From an uncultured bacterium (lineage in GTDB: Bacteria > Cyanobacteriota > Vampirovibrionia > Gastranaerophilales > Gastranaerophilaceae): a DNA stretch of 28,219 nucleotides. The DNA is taken from NCBI GenBank assembly GCA_902489575.1, contig CABUAQ010000018.1, forward strand, positions 1 through 28,219, in the 5' to 3' direction. The notes below the pieces were generated by a model. It had not been told where the DNA came from. It ran no database searches and saw only the letters and a list, made by a program, of their open reading frames with translations. Made by a program: the position numbers and the translations under genes. This document shows, in pieces, positions 8,179-16,709 of this stretch. Numbering within the stretch: the first letter of the stretch is position 1; every line of letters starts with the position of its first letter.

Positions 8179-9156
8179 TTACCCTTCAACTGGCATATAA
8201 GACTGAGGATAATTGTAGTCCTCAATAAATCCCAGATTTTTATACAATCTCAAAGCCTGAAGATTATTAGTTTCAGTTGTAGTGTTAATTTCAGATATTG
8301 GAGTATTATACCTTTCAATAGCATCAATTATGTAATCCATAGAATGCTTTAACATAATTGTTGACAAGCCTTTACCTTGATGTTCCTGCTTTATCCCGAC
8401 CAGCGGAATATTTACAATTGAACCTCCTGTCAAATTCATAAACGAAAAGCCCACAGCCTTGCCTTTATACAAAAGAACACTTGTTGAATTTGGCATAAAT
8501 TCAGCATAAACATCTTTCACAATCTTTGATATAATATCACGAGTCCCTTCCTTTGTAGTAAACCTTGGATCAAATAATGCATCCGAACTGTCCGAAAATG
8601 ATTCTTGAATAACATCTACAGCATCTTCAAAATACTTATTATTCCAAGAAACTACCTCGTAATCCTCAGGAAGTTTAACAATCCTTGCTCTGTTTAAAAT
8701 TTCTCTAGAGGCAGAAGAATCAAATTTAAATCTTAAAACTTCAATTCCCACAAATTTGAAACCAAGTTTTGCAATAATACCTATCAACGATTTTTGTTCT
8801 CCAAGCATCGGATAACAAACAATTTTCTCTTGCCTCAATGGTTTTGTCACATCTAAAAACTTTACTAAAAGTTCTTTTGCACGTTCCGGGAAATTTGTCT
8901 TTGTTTCGCTGTGAATAATGTTTAATTCAATGGCTTCCGAAATTGCGGTTGTGTAAACTAAAAAGGCCACAGGATTATTGTCTTCGTAAAGCACAATACA
9001 TTTTATTAAATCTTTATCCAGAGCTTCTAAAAATCCGTCGTAATCAAGCGGTTCAAGCTCAAAATTATATTCTGCGGAAGCTTTTTTGCGAAAATCTTCA
9101 TATAAATCCTCAAAATTCCCGTATTCATTTGCTGTTAAAAGTTTTGTGTTATACAT
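8179..9156 (-). CDS. GNAT-family N-acetyltransferase, two-domain
   Basis: 325 residues, about twice a single GNAT domain. The C-terminal half (about 165-325) has the acetyl-CoA motif A, with strand VGIKQEHQGKGL (254-264; Q-x-x-G-x-G pyrophosphate loop), and motif B, with NNLQALRLYKNLGF (297-310) including the usual Ala-x-x-x-Tyr. The N-terminal half (1-145) looks like a degenerate copy: AKLGFKFVG at 129-137 resembles the end of a GNAT fold but no Q/R-x-x-G-x-G loop is visible. The substrate is unknown. SD AAGGAG is supplied by sequence overlapping the ribBA stop codon (13-bp gap), so it is probably translated with the riboflavin genes, without evidence that it acts on a flavin. Confidence 0.85.
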   Translation of the reverse strand: MYNTKLLTANEYGNFEDLYEDFRKKASAEYNFELEPLDYDGFLEALDKDLIKCIVLYEDNNPVAFLVYTTAISEAIELNIIHSETKTNFPERAKELLVKFLDVTKPLRQEKIVCYPMLGEQKSLIGIIAKLGFKFVGIEVLRFKFDSSASREILNRARIVKLPEDYEVVSWNNKYFEDAVDVIQESFSDSSDALFDPRFTTKEGTRDIISKIVKDVYAEFMPNSTSVLLYKGKAVGFSFMNLTGGSIVNIPLVGIKQEHQGKGLSTIMLKHSMDYIIDAIERYNTPISEINTTTETNNLQALRLYKNLGFIEDYNYPQSYMPVEG

Positions 9157-9169
9157 TTACCTGTGCTCC

Positions 9170-10381
9170 TTATAAATAGTGGTGCATTTTCTCTTTTTTT
9201 GTATCTATATATCTTTGATTATACGGAGTAATCTCAGATGACACCTTTATAATATCATTGACATTAAGTCCATAGCCTTCTAATCCTATAATTTTTTTCG
9301 GGTTATTAGTAATTAAATCAAATGTGGTATAACCAAGATCCACAAGAATTTGAGCTCCTGTACCGTAATCTCTTAAATCTGATTTAAACCCTAACGAAAT
9401 ATTAGCTTCTATAGTATCCTGCCCTTGTTCTTGAAGCTTATAAGCCTTAATTTTGTTACAAAGCCCGATACCTCTGCCTTCATGGTCTGTCAAATAAACA
9501 ACTGCACCTTTTCCATAGTCATTTATATATTTCAAAGCATTGTTAAGCTGAGAATTGCAATCACATTTTAAACTATGAAAAACATCACCTGTCAAACACA
9601 TACTATGAACACGGACAGCAGGAATTTTATCGGAACCGTCATCTTTTACCAACGCAACATGTTCAGTACCATTAACCTGATTTTTGTAAGCGTATAATGT
9701 AAATTCACCATAAGGTGTTGGCAGAGTAGTTTCCGCCTCACGGGTAATAAGTTTTTCCGTTTTAAGTCGATAAGCAATAAGTTCCGCAACAGAAATGAAT
9801 TTCATACCATGTTTGTCTGCAAACTGTCTTAAATAATCCCTTCTTGCCATATGCCCATCAGGTGCCATAACTTCACACATAACCCCTGCAGGTCTTTGCC
9901 CGCAAAGCTTTGCTAAATCAACAACAGCTTCAGTATGACCGGTACGTTCCAAAACACCGCCTCTTCTTGCAACACATGGGAACAAGTGTCCCGGACGTCT
10001 TAAATCTGACGGCTGCGCATCGCGTGCTATTGCAACTTCTACTGTTTTAGATCTATCGTATGCAGATATACCCGTAGACACTCCATATTTTTCAGCAGCA
10101 TCAATACTTATAGTAAAAGCTGTTTTCATCCCTTCTGTATTTTGTTCAACCATTTGCGGAAGATCCAACTGAATTGCAATTTCATTTGATATAGCAAGGC
10201 AGATCAAGCCCTTCACTTCTGAAGCCAAAAAATTTATGATTTCAGGAGTTACCTTTTCTGCCGACACAATAACATCACCCTCATTTTCCCTGTCTTCATC
10301 ATCTGCCACAATGACAGGCCTCCCTGCTCTAAAATCTTCTATAGCATCTTCTATACTGTCAAATCTAAATTTATTTTCCAT
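9170..10381 (-). CDS. ribBA: Bifunctional 3,4-DHBP synthase / GTP cyclohydrolase II
   Basis: 403 residues, full-length RibBA, which supplies both precursors of riboflavin. The N-terminal DHBP synthase domain (1-203) carries ADDEDRENEGD (26-36), RRPGHLFP (128-135), RTGHTEA (146-152, catalytic His149) and VMCE (167-170). The C-terminal GTP cyclohydrolase II domain (205-400) has the zinc site C262-x10-C273-x-C275 (MCLTGD...KCDC), the EGRGIGL loop (301-307) and RDYGTGAQIL (337-346). Position 261, just before the first zinc Cys, is Met where Glu is more usual; all ligands remain. Its ATG overlaps the ribE stop (TAATG, 1 base shared), which points to translational coupling. Confidence 0.96.
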   Translation of the reverse strand: MENKFRFDSIEDAIEDFRAGRPVIVADDEDRENEGDVIVSAEKVTPEIINFLASEVKGLICLAISNEIAIQLDLPQMVEQNTEGMKTAFTISIDAAEKYGVSTGISAYDRSKTVEVAIARDAQPSDLRRPGHLFPCVARRGGVLERTGHTEAVVDLAKLCGQRPAGVMCEVMAPDGHMARRDYLRQFADKHGMKFISVAELIAYRLKTEKLITREAETTLPTPYGEFTLYAYKNQVNGTEHVALVKDDGSDKIPAVRVHSMCLTGDVFHSLKCDCNSQLNNALKYINDYGKGAVVYLTDHEGRGIGLCNKIKAYKLQEQGQDTIEANISLGFKSDLRDYGTGAQILVDLGYTTFDLITNNPKKIIGLEGYGLNVNDIIKVSSEITPYNQRYIDTKKEKMHHYL

Positions 10382-11022
10382 TACACAAATCCGTTCTCTT
10401 GTAAAAATTTCATACTTATACTGGTCTTATTATCGTTCAGGGATAAAAATTTTTCAACATATTTACCTAAAATATCGGTTTCTATATTAACATAATCGCC
10501 TGATTTAAGATTTTTCAAGTTAGTATTATTAAACGTATGCGGAATAACCGCTGCTTTAAAAACATTTCCCTCTACATTTGCAACAGTTAAACTTATACCA
10601 TTTATAGCAACCGACCCTTTCCGCACGACATATTTCTTATATTCATGTGGAACATCAAACACCAAATCATAAAAGTCACTGAGCTTTTCAGAATACAAAA
10701 ACTTTCCTTTGCAGTCAACATGTCCGGAAACAAGATGACCGCCAAGCCTTGAACTCAACATCAAAGCCCGTTCAAGATTAACCTCATCTCCTGATTTTAA
10801 ATCCGTAAAAGCCGTTACATGCAGAGTCTCATCACTAATATTTGCACGAAATGTTTTGTTATCCATTTCAATAACAGTTTGACAAACACCATTAACGGAA
10901 ATACTATCACCGATTTTTGTACCATTAAGTACTGTCTGACATTCAACAGTTATCAACGCTCCGTTTGAACATCTTTCAAAAGACTTTACTTTACCAATTT
11001 CTTCAATAATTCCTGTAAACAT
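10381..11022 (-). CDS. ribE: Riboflavin synthase, alpha subunit
   Basis: 213 residues, two tandem lumazine-binding barrels typical of riboflavin synthase, which disproportionates two 6,7-dimethyl-8-ribityllumazines. Landmarks: the starting MFTGIIE, GDSISVNGVCQTV (38-50), SDETLHVTAF, RLGGHLVSGHVD (92-103) and, in the second barrel, KGSVAINGISLTV and IPHTFNNTNL. It is the first gene of the ribE-ribBA-GNAT unit. ribD and ribH, often in the same operon, are not in the window. The 66-base leader after the upstream hairpin has no SD in front of ATG and no FMN-riboswitch core. Confidence 0.95.
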   Translation of the reverse strand: MFTGIIEEIGKVKSFERCSNGALITVECQTVLNGTKIGDSISVNGVCQTVIEMDNKTFRANISDETLHVTAFTDLKSGDEVNLERALMLSSRLGGHLVSGHVDCKGKFLYSEKLSDFYDLVFDVPHEYKKYVVRKGSVAINGISLTVANVEGNVFKAAVIPHTFNNTNLKNLKSGDYVNIETDILGKYVEKFLSLNDNKTSISMKFLQENGFV

Positions 11023-11088
11023 ATATGATTAGTCTATCATATATTACAGTTTATTGAAACAAAAATGACGAAACCTTTACAATTAGAA

Positions 11089-11115
11089 GGCTCCGCGGCT
11101 AAACACCGCGGAGCC
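11089..11115 (-). terminator. GC-rich hairpin between mrcA and ribE
   Basis: A perfect 10-bp stem (GGCTCCGCGG / CCGCGGAGCC) with a 7-base loop, 17 bases after the mrcA stop. On the minus strand it is followed by TTCTAATTGT, a poor T-tract, so it may be an inefficient terminator or an mRNA 3'-end stabiliser. Its GC content stands out against the AT-rich surroundings. Confidence 0.5.
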
Positions 11116-11132
11116 ATATTTCATATTACAAA

Positions 11133-13289
11133 TTATCTTAAACTTTCAGGAACCGCCATTGGAATCGGGGCCGGCTTGCCAACAGGTTTTGGAACCGGAG
11201 CGCTTTGAGTTTTTGCATCCGCTTTTTGTTCTGCTTGACCGGAATCTTTCTGAGCTGAAGCCGTATTTGAAACATTATCTCCGGAAGTTTCTGTTTTCTT
11301 ATCTGCATCTGAAGCTGTTTCCACTTCTTTTCCTTCATTTGCAGGGTTTTCATCATCACCGATAACTTTAACCTTGCCAAATGTTCCACGGTAATTTTCC
11401 AGATCAACTTCCGGGTAATCAAAATCTTTTGACCCGAGATTTTTTGTTGCAACAGTCATAACATCTTTCCAAATACGTGCAGGAACAGTACCGCCTGTCA
11501 GACCGCCCATCTTCTTGTTATTATCATCCCCTACCCATACACCGGTAACGATATCAGGAGTATATCCGACAAAATAAGCATCTTTATAATCATCAGTTGT
11601 CCCCGTTTTACCTGCTGCTGGTTTTCCAATATTTGCACCCGTACCTGTACCGGACAATATTACTGTTTTCATCATTGCTGTCATTTCCGCTGCTGTTTTC
11701 AAACTTAATTGATGAGAAGACTTAGTCTTGCCAGCCCGATACAAAACTCTGCCGCGGGAATCTTCAATACGCTCTATCGCATAAGGCTGAACAATGTACC
11801 CTCCGTTTGCAAATGCACCATATGCACGGACAAATTCAAACAATTTTACACCATTTGATCCCAGTGAAATAGTATAATCATATTCCAAAGGTGTTGATAT
11901 CCCTAAAACTCTTGCGAGTTGAATTACCGAGCGAATACCAACTTCCTGAATTATACGTGCAGCACAAACGTTTGATGATACCATCAATGCTTTATAAATA
12001 GGAATTTTCCCTCTGTATTTATGACTGTAATTATGCGGCGACCAATTACCAATAGTTATGGGACTGTCATCCACCAAATCATTCGGCGAAATACCTTTTT
12101 CCATAGCAGCAGCGTAGACAATCGGTTTAAAAGCCGATCCAGGAGGTCTTATTGATTGAACACGATCATATTGACTTTCACCATAATTTTTACCGCCGGC
12201 ATAAACAAGAATCCGCCCATCAACCGGACTGAACGAAAACACCGCAGCCTGCTGAGACTTATTTGTTAATCCCCAGGATTTCATATTTTTTAAAACAGAC
12301 TCGTTTGCAGCTTCCTGCGCTTTTGAATCCAGGGTTGTTATAACCTTATATCCGCCATGAATAATATCTGTTTCAGTGAATCCGAGTTTTTGCATTTCTC
12401 CGACAACATAATCACTGAAATAAGGGGCTTTATTTGTTGTATAAATCTGAGGAACAGAACTTAATTTAACATCAGCGTTTATAGATTTTTCATAAACATC
12501 CTGATCAATATATTTCATTGTAAGCATTCTTTTCAAAACCTGATTACGTCTTTGAATAGCTAATTCTTTACTGTTATACGGGTTATACACAGACGGAGCC
12601 TGAGGAAGACCTGCAATCAATGCAAGTTCCGGCAAAGTTAACTGATTAAGTTTTTTATTAAAATAAATTTTTGCAGCAGCAGAAACCCCATAAGCGCCGG
12701 AACCTAAATAAACATTATTCAAATACATTTCAAGAATTTGATCTTTAGAAATAGTTTTCTCAATTCTTGCTGCAACTTCAAGTTCTTTAAGTTTTCTTGT
12801 TATAGTTCTTTCATTTGACAGAAACAAAATTCTGGCAAGCTGTTGAGTTAAAGTACTTGCCCCTTGAACTGCACGGCGGGCAATAACGTTCTGAACAGAT
12901 GATCTTATAATACCAAAGATATCGTATCCGTTATGATGGTAAAAGTTTTTATCTTCTGTTGCTATAAGGGCTTTTTTTAACTCTTCAGGAACATCTTTAA
13001 GTTCAACTTTATCATAAGTATAAGCTGTGAATGTTTTTATAACCTCACCGTCTTCAGAATAAAATTTGGTTACAATATTAGGTTTGTAATCTTCAAGATT
13101 ATCTATCGGAGGCAGAGAAGATAAATAAAGATTAAATGCAACAAATCCTGCCAATAATAAAGCTGACGAAGTTAACACGAACATCTTTAAATTTGAAAAA
13201 AATTTATTTTCGGGTTTTCTTGCAATATTCTCTCTTGCAATATCTTTTGCTGCTCTTCGTCTTTTATATTTATCATAAGAACTTGACAT
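11133..13289 (-). CDS. mrcA: Class A penicillin-binding protein (PBP1A-like)
   Basis: 718 residues from the chosen start. Short basic cytoplasmic tail (RRRAAK...), one membrane anchor at about 36-56, glycosyltransferase GT51 domain at about 90-260 with catalytic Glu112 in ATEDKNFYHHNG and GASTLTQQLAR at 143-153, then a transpeptidase domain at about 310-620 with Ser385/Lys388 (PPGSAFKP), SSN (438-440) and KTG (561-563). The last 70 residues are a Pro/Ala/Lys-rich tail. It polymerises and cross-links peptidoglycan outside the inner membrane. Start choice: an in-frame ATG nine codons upstream (13314-13316) overlaps the predicted -10 box and has no SD, while the ATG at 13287-13289 has GGGGAGAG at ideal spacing. 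Confidence 0.95.
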   Translation of the reverse strand: MSSSYDKYKRRRAAKDIARENIARKPENKFFSNLKMFVLTSSALLLAGFVAFNLYLSSLPPIDNLEDYKPNIVTKFYSEDGEVIKTFTAYTYDKVELKDVPEELKKALIATEDKNFYHHNGYDIFGIIRSSVQNVIARRAVQGASTLTQQLARILFLSNERTITRKLKELEVAARIEKTISKDQILEMYLNNVYLGSGAYGVSAAAKIYFNKKLNQLTLPELALIAGLPQAPSVYNPYNSKELAIQRRNQVLKRMLTMKYIDQDVYEKSINADVKLSSVPQIYTTNKAPYFSDYVVGEMQKLGFTETDIIHGGYKVITTLDSKAQEAANESVLKNMKSWGLTNKSQQAAVFSFSPVDGRILVYAGGKNYGESQYDRVQSIRPPGSAFKPIVYAAAMEKGISPNDLVDDSPITIGNWSPHNYSHKYRGKIPIYKALMVSSNVCAARIIQEVGIRSVIQLARVLGISTPLEYDYTISLGSNGVKLFEFVRAYGAFANGGYIVQPYAIERIEDSRGRVLYRAGKTKSSHQLSLKTAAEMTAMMKTVILSGTGTGANIGKPAAGKTGTTDDYKDAYFVGYTPDIVTGVWVGDDNNKKMGGLTGGTVPARIWKDVMTVATKNLGSKDFDYPEVDLENYRGTFGKVKVIGDDENPANEGKEVETASDADKKTETSGDNVSNTASAQKDSGQAEQKADAKTQSAPVPKPVGKPAPIPMAVPESLR

Positions 13290-13314
13290 AAAATACTCTC
13301 CCCATCGGTAAACC

Positions 13315-13346
13315 ATTATATTATATCACTTTAAAATATATATCAA
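13315..13346 (-). promoter_or_regulatory. Putative mrcA promoter
   Basis: Minus-strand TTGATA (-35, 13341-13346) ahead of overlapping -10 candidates: TAATAT at 13318-13323 (17-base spacer) and TATAAT at 13315-13320 (20) or 13320-13325 (15). It faces the plus-strand promoter of the FAD gene in the same 172-bp region. Confidence 0.4.
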
Positions 13347-13400
13347 GTTATTAAATAGGACAACATATTTAGCATTGTTTACAAATAACTTTACAAAGAC

Positions 13401-13429
13401 TTTAAAATAAAATTTGTTCAAGTTATACT
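13401..13429 (+). promoter_or_regulatory. Putative promoter for the FAD dehydrogenase-pilin pair
   Basis: TTTAAA (13401-13406), 17-base spacer, TATACT (13424-13429), 32 bases before the start codon. The -35 is weak and the region very AT-rich. Confidence 0.35.
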
Positions 13430-13461
13430 TAAACGGTTGACAAAAGTGGAGATGATAAAAG

Positions 13462-14835
13462 ATGTACAACGTAGCAATCATTGGAGCAGGACCTGCCGGA
13501 ATTTTTGCAGCTTTAGAGATAATGAAACTTAAGCCGGAATGGAAAGTTGTTTTAATAGAAAAAGGGCAACGAATTGAAAAAAGAAAATGTCCCATCCGTG
13601 AAGGTTCACCAAAATGCGTAAACTGTCGTCGCTGCGGACTATTGTGCGGCTGGGGCGGAGCTGGAGCATTTTCTGATGGGAAACTTACACTGACTCCTGA
13701 CGTTGGCGGCCACCTTGTTGATTATATGACCAGAAAACAAGCTGAAGACTTAATAGGATATGCTGATGAACTCTATTTGAAATATGGCGCAACCGATGAA
13801 GTTTTCGGAACTGATATGAAAGTTTTTGAAGAAATAGAACACCAGGCTGTTATGGCAGAACTTAAACTTGTTCACTCTCCTGTCAGACACCTTGGCACCG
13901 AAAGAAGTCTTGATGTTCTTAAGAATATGCAGGATTATCTTGATGAAAGAATTACAATTCTTAATAACGTTTCAGCACAATCGTTAATTGTGGAATGCGA
14001 ACAGGTTAAAGGTATTAAACTCGATAACGGGGAAGTAATTTCCGCAGAATATACAATTATCGCTCCGGGTCGGGAAGGAGCTGATTGGCTCACTCAAGAA
14101 TTTGCCCAGCATAAAATCGGTATGGTAAATAATGCTGTTGATATCGGGGTAAGAGTAGAGCTTCCGGCACCGGTATTTGAACCGTTGACATCAAAATTAT
14201 ATGAATCAAAATTAATATACAATGCGCCAACATTTGGCGATGAAGTAAGAACATTTTGTATGAATCCAAACGGCGAAGTTGTTCAGGAAAATTACAACGG
14301 TATTGCGACTGTAAACGGACACAGCTATGCAAATTATAAAACTCCAAACACAAACTTTGCACTTCTGGTAAGTAAAAAATTTACAGAACCGTTTAAAGAG
14401 CCAATCCAATACGGTCAGCATATTGCAAGACTTGCAAACATGCTGGGAGGCGGCATTCTGGTTCAAAGATTTGGTGATTTACTTGATGGCAGACGTTCAA
14501 CTCCTGATAGAATTAAATCCAGTATAATCACACCGACACTTACTTGCGCGACACCTGGTGATTTGAGTTTAGTAATTCCATACAGACAAATGACAAGTAT
14601 TATCGAAATGCTGCAAGCATTAGACAAAATTGCACCAGGGACAGCTTCAAGGTATACTCTGCTATATGGTATTGAAGTTAAATTCTATTCTGCAAGAGTA
14701 AAATTAACTAACGAACTAGAAACAGAGGGTGTTAAAAACCTGTTTACAATAGGAGATGGAGCAGGTGTAACAAGAGGTTTATTACAGGCTTCAGCCTCAG
14801 GTGTCCATGTTGCCAGAACAATCTGTGCAAGATAA
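13462..14835 (+). CDS. Uncharacterised FAD-dependent dehydrogenase (COG2509-like)
   Basis: 457 residues. Dinucleotide-binding GAGPAG at 8-13 right at the N-terminus, then IEKG (32-35), which binds the adenosine ribose of FAD. A Cys cluster follows: C43, C52, C55, C58 and C62 (CVNCRRCGLLC), leading into GWGGAGAFSDGKLTLT. The C-terminal FAD motif is FTIGDGAGVTRGLLQASASG (432-451). This layout is that of COG2509-type FAD dehydrogenases, whose substrate is not established to my knowledge. Start ATG with SD GGAG 10 bases upstream. The pilin-like gene begins 9 bases after the stop, so the two are probably co-transcribed, although I see no functional link. Confidence 0.85.
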   Translation: MYNVAIIGAGPAGIFAALEIMKLKPEWKVVLIEKGQRIEKRKCPIREGSPKCVNCRRCGLLCGWGGAGAFSDGKLTLTPDVGGHLVDYMTRKQAEDLIGYADELYLKYGATDEVFGTDMKVFEEIEHQAVMAELKLVHSPVRHLGTERSLDVLKNMQDYLDERITILNNVSAQSLIVECEQVKGIKLDNGEVISAEYTIIAPGREGADWLTQEFAQHKIGMVNNAVDIGVRVELPAPVFEPLTSKLYESKLIYNAPTFGDEVRTFCMNPNGEVVQENYNGIATVNGHSYANYKTPNTNFALLVSKKFTEPFKEPIQYGQHIARLANMLGGGILVQRFGDLLDGRRSTPDRIKSSIITPTLTCATPGDLSLVIPYRQMTSIIEMLQALDKIAPGTASRYTLLYGIEVKFYSARVKLTNELETEGVKNLFTIGDGAGVTRGLLQASASGVHVARTICAR

Positions 14836-14844
14836 AACGGGGAA

Positions 14845-15558
14845 ATGAATATTCATTTAACAAATAAAAAAGCTTTCACTCTGGCTGAAGTACTTATTAC
14901 ACTCGGAGTAATCGGTGTTGTTTCGGCTATGACAATTCCGACGCTATTCTCCAACTATAGAAAAAAACAACTGGAAACCAGAATTAAAGCAGATTATTCA
15001 ATTATTCAGCAAGCCTTAAGATTTGCTGAAGATGATGGTATATCGTACGAAATGGCAATACACGACGGAAGTGATGCCAGTATGAAAGAATGGTTTGACT
15101 CTTTTATGACACCACACCTTAAGGTTGAACAAATATGCTATAATCGTCCGGGTTGTTGGCACAAAATGGGTATCGTAAAATCTTTAACCGGTAATGCACC
15201 CAAATACGAAAACAATAATGGAATCGGAGGAAATATCATTACATTTAAAATTGCCAACGGGACAATGTTCAATATAGATGGAAACACAGCTGAAGATATG
15301 GCTTCGTTCGGACTTGATACAACATCAGACGGATTAACATTTTACTTTGATGTTAATGGGAATAGTAAGCCTAACCGTGTGGGTATAGATATATACATTA
15401 TGGTTTGGTGCTCGCAGGGATTGGTTCCGGCAGGCTACAACAGGACAACTCAGGAGGTACGTGCCAATTGCTTGCATGGTGACGGCTATTTTTGCTTACA
15501 ACATGTCATTTCAAATGGCTGGGAAATAGCAGACTCTGTTTGGCGCAAAAAAATCTAA
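14845..15558 (+). CDS. Type IV pilin-like / pseudopilin protein
   Basis: 237 residues. Class III prepilin leader: short basic start, then KKA|FTLAEVLITLG, with cleavage expected before Phe11 and the conserved Glu at mature position 5 (E15). It is followed by a hydrophobic helix to about residue 30 (VIGVVSAMTIPTL) and the amphipathic YRKKQLETRIKADYSIIQQAL. The remaining ~180 residues are a globular, mainly beta domain with several Cys (ICYNRPGC, MVWCSQG, RANC, YFCLQ) that may form disulfides outside the cell. No other pilus gene is in the window, so it is an orphan pilin of the kind found in many copies in gut Melainabacteria. The GGGGA SD-like run ends directly at the ATG, which is too close to be comfortable. 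The 3' end overlaps the convergent next gene by 3 bp. Confidence 0.85.
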   Translation: MNIHLTNKKAFTLAEVLITLGVIGVVSAMTIPTLFSNYRKKQLETRIKADYSIIQQALRFAEDDGISYEMAIHDGSDASMKEWFDSFMTPHLKVEQICYNRPGCWHKMGIVKSLTGNAPKYENNNGIGGNIITFKIANGTMFNIDGNTAEDMASFGLDTTSDGLTFYFDVNGNSKPNRVGIDIYIMVWCSQGLVPAGYNRTTQEVRANCLHGDGYFCLQHVISNGWEIADSVWRKKI

Positions 15559-15890
15559 TTTTTATTTTGCCCTGCATTTTGACTATTCATACAATTTCCA
15601 AATTGACAATTCGCATCATAAGGCTGAGTGCTTTGTTCTTGAATTGGTTCCATGTTTATATTATCAGGAAGATTTGGCTGCCCGAGATTTGAACGATTAT
15701 TAAAACTGTTATTAGGCTTAACCATATTATCAAGATTATTAGGAATAATTTTATCCTGCAACCTATCATTTATACCCGAACCAATATCAGCTTTACACGC
15801 ACTACCAGTAACAGCCGATAACGGACATGAGGCAAATCCGAGTTCGGTATTAAAAATAAACAGTATACATAGTATTATAATCTTTTTCAT
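15555..15890 (-). CDS. Small exported Asn/Pro-rich protein (111 aa)
   Basis: Function not recognised. 111 residues with a signal peptide (MKKIIILCILFIFNTELGFA). The first Cys after it (22, GFASC) makes a marginal lipobox, so either lipoprotein or secreted. The mature part is Asn/Pro/Gln-rich and low in structure, with two Cys pairs (C22 and C32 near the start, C94 and C99 near the end). SD AAGGAGA 9 bases before the ATG supports translation. It converges on the pilin gene, with the last 3 bp shared. Confidence 0.65.
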   Translation of the reverse strand: MKKIIILCILFIFNTELGFASCPLSAVTGSACKADIGSGINDRLQDKIIPNNLDNMVKPNNSFNNRSNLGQPNLPDNINMEPIQEQSTQPYDANCQFGNCMNSQNAGQNKN

Positions 15891-15974
15891 AATTATAATT
15901 TCTCCTTAAATTGTCCACATAACTAATATTAAAAGATATAACCTGCTATTACATTAGATAAAAGTATAATTTTT

Positions 15975-16406
15975 TTAGTGTCTAATAATTCGACGTTTTG
16001 CTTTTTTTTCAACATTTTGCAAAACTTCTTTGAATGGAACAATAGGTTCCATCTTATAACCACAATTTTCAGATAAAGTTCCGCCCATGGAAAAAAGTTC
16101 TTCTTGCGGATACCTTCTGCAAATTCCCGGACGCCAAAAATGAATTTTACACCTTTTGGTTTCCGTATCCAAATTTGTACACTCAAAAATTAACCCCAAT
16201 TCATCTTTACCGATAATCTTTAAATCAGCATAAAATTTATGAAGGTATTGAAGTTTTTTAAACTCTTCTTCATCTTGCAAAACATGCTTGAAATGCTTTA
16301 CATAAATATGTGTACAGCATTGTCCGCATCCTGTGCATTTGCCTGTACGCCAATAGTGCTTGCGAAGAATTTTTGCCCAAATAAATTTTTTAACTTTTTC
16401 CCACAT
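15975..16406 (-). CDS. YkgJ-family CxxCxxCC metal-binding protein
   Basis: 143 residues. Eight Cys in the pattern of the YkgJ/UPF0153 family, thought to chelate zinc or iron-sulfur: C24-x2-C27-x2-C30-C31 (CTGCGQCC), then C76, C86, C96 in RPGICRRYP (92-100), and C115 in ENCGYK. Both ends are basic (MWEKVKKFIW and KKAKRRIIRH), so it may sit near membranes or nucleic acid. The biochemical role of the family is unsettled. An in-frame TGA lies six codons upstream, so the ATG is the first possible start; no SD is visible. Confidence 0.85.
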   Translation of the reverse strand: MWEKVKKFIWAKILRKHYWRTGKCTGCGQCCTHIYVKHFKHVLQDEEEFKKLQYLHKFYADLKIIGKDELGLIFECTNLDTETKRCKIHFWRPGICRRYPQEELFSMGGTLSENCGYKMEPIVPFKEVLQNVEKKAKRRIIRH

Positions 16407-16580
16407 AACATAATCATAATATCAATCTGCCTGTCATTACATTAAGTTTTGTAAATATTTAGTTGTAAAAAAGCAAATGTAAATCTTGAGGACAATTAAA
16501 AAATATACAAAAAAGAACATAATAACCTAACAGTTTTATAACTGACATAATACTATAACATAACCAAAAATAACCAACCT

Positions 16581-16606
16581 TGACCTCTCAAAGAGGTCAT
16601 TTTTTT
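16581..16606 (+). terminator. Plus-strand rho-independent terminator
   Basis: TGACCTCT (16581-16588), 3-base loop, AGAGGTCA (16592-16599), then seven T. The T-tract is on the plus strand only. No plus-strand gene lies just upstream, so it would end read-through from the pilin gene or an unrecognised small transcript. Confidence 0.65.
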
Positions 16607-16653
16607 ATAGAAAAATACATGCAGTTTACTCATTTGCCAGTACAAAATATAAA

Positions 16654-16683
16654 TGAAGCGCAAGGATAAATCCTTGCGCTTCA
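16654..16683 (-). terminator. Terminator after the 119-aa secreted protein
   Basis: A perfect 13-bp stem (TGAAGCGCAAGGA / TCCTTGCGCTTCA) with a 4-base loop. On the minus strand it is followed by TTTATATTTT. It lies 26 bases beyond the stop codon of the gene it serves. Confidence 0.8.
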
Positions 16684-16709
16684 TAAAAAATTAATGGTTT
16701 CTATCAAAA

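Larger units (their letters stand above)
16407..16709. other. 303-bp gene-free AT-rich stretch
   Basis: No ORF with start-site support on either strand. It holds two hairpin terminators (separate entries) and a small CAGTT/AACTG palindrome at 16530-16543. The plus-strand terminator at 16581-16606 has no plus-strand gene before it closer than the pilin gene about 1 kb away. Confidence 0.6.

Noticed and set aside
11023..11132. FMN riboswitch before ribE
   Set aside because: The 110-bp gap lacks the conserved RFN core; it holds only the GC-rich hairpin and a short AT-rich leader.
11138..11452. Alternative-frame reading of the mrcA tail
   Set aside because: It arises from the Lys/Pro/Ala-rich repeat of the real frame and has no start support.
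13290..13316. Nine extra N-terminal residues of mrcA
   Set aside because: The upstream ATG is inside the predicted -10 region and lacks an SD; GGGGAGAG precedes the downstream ATG.
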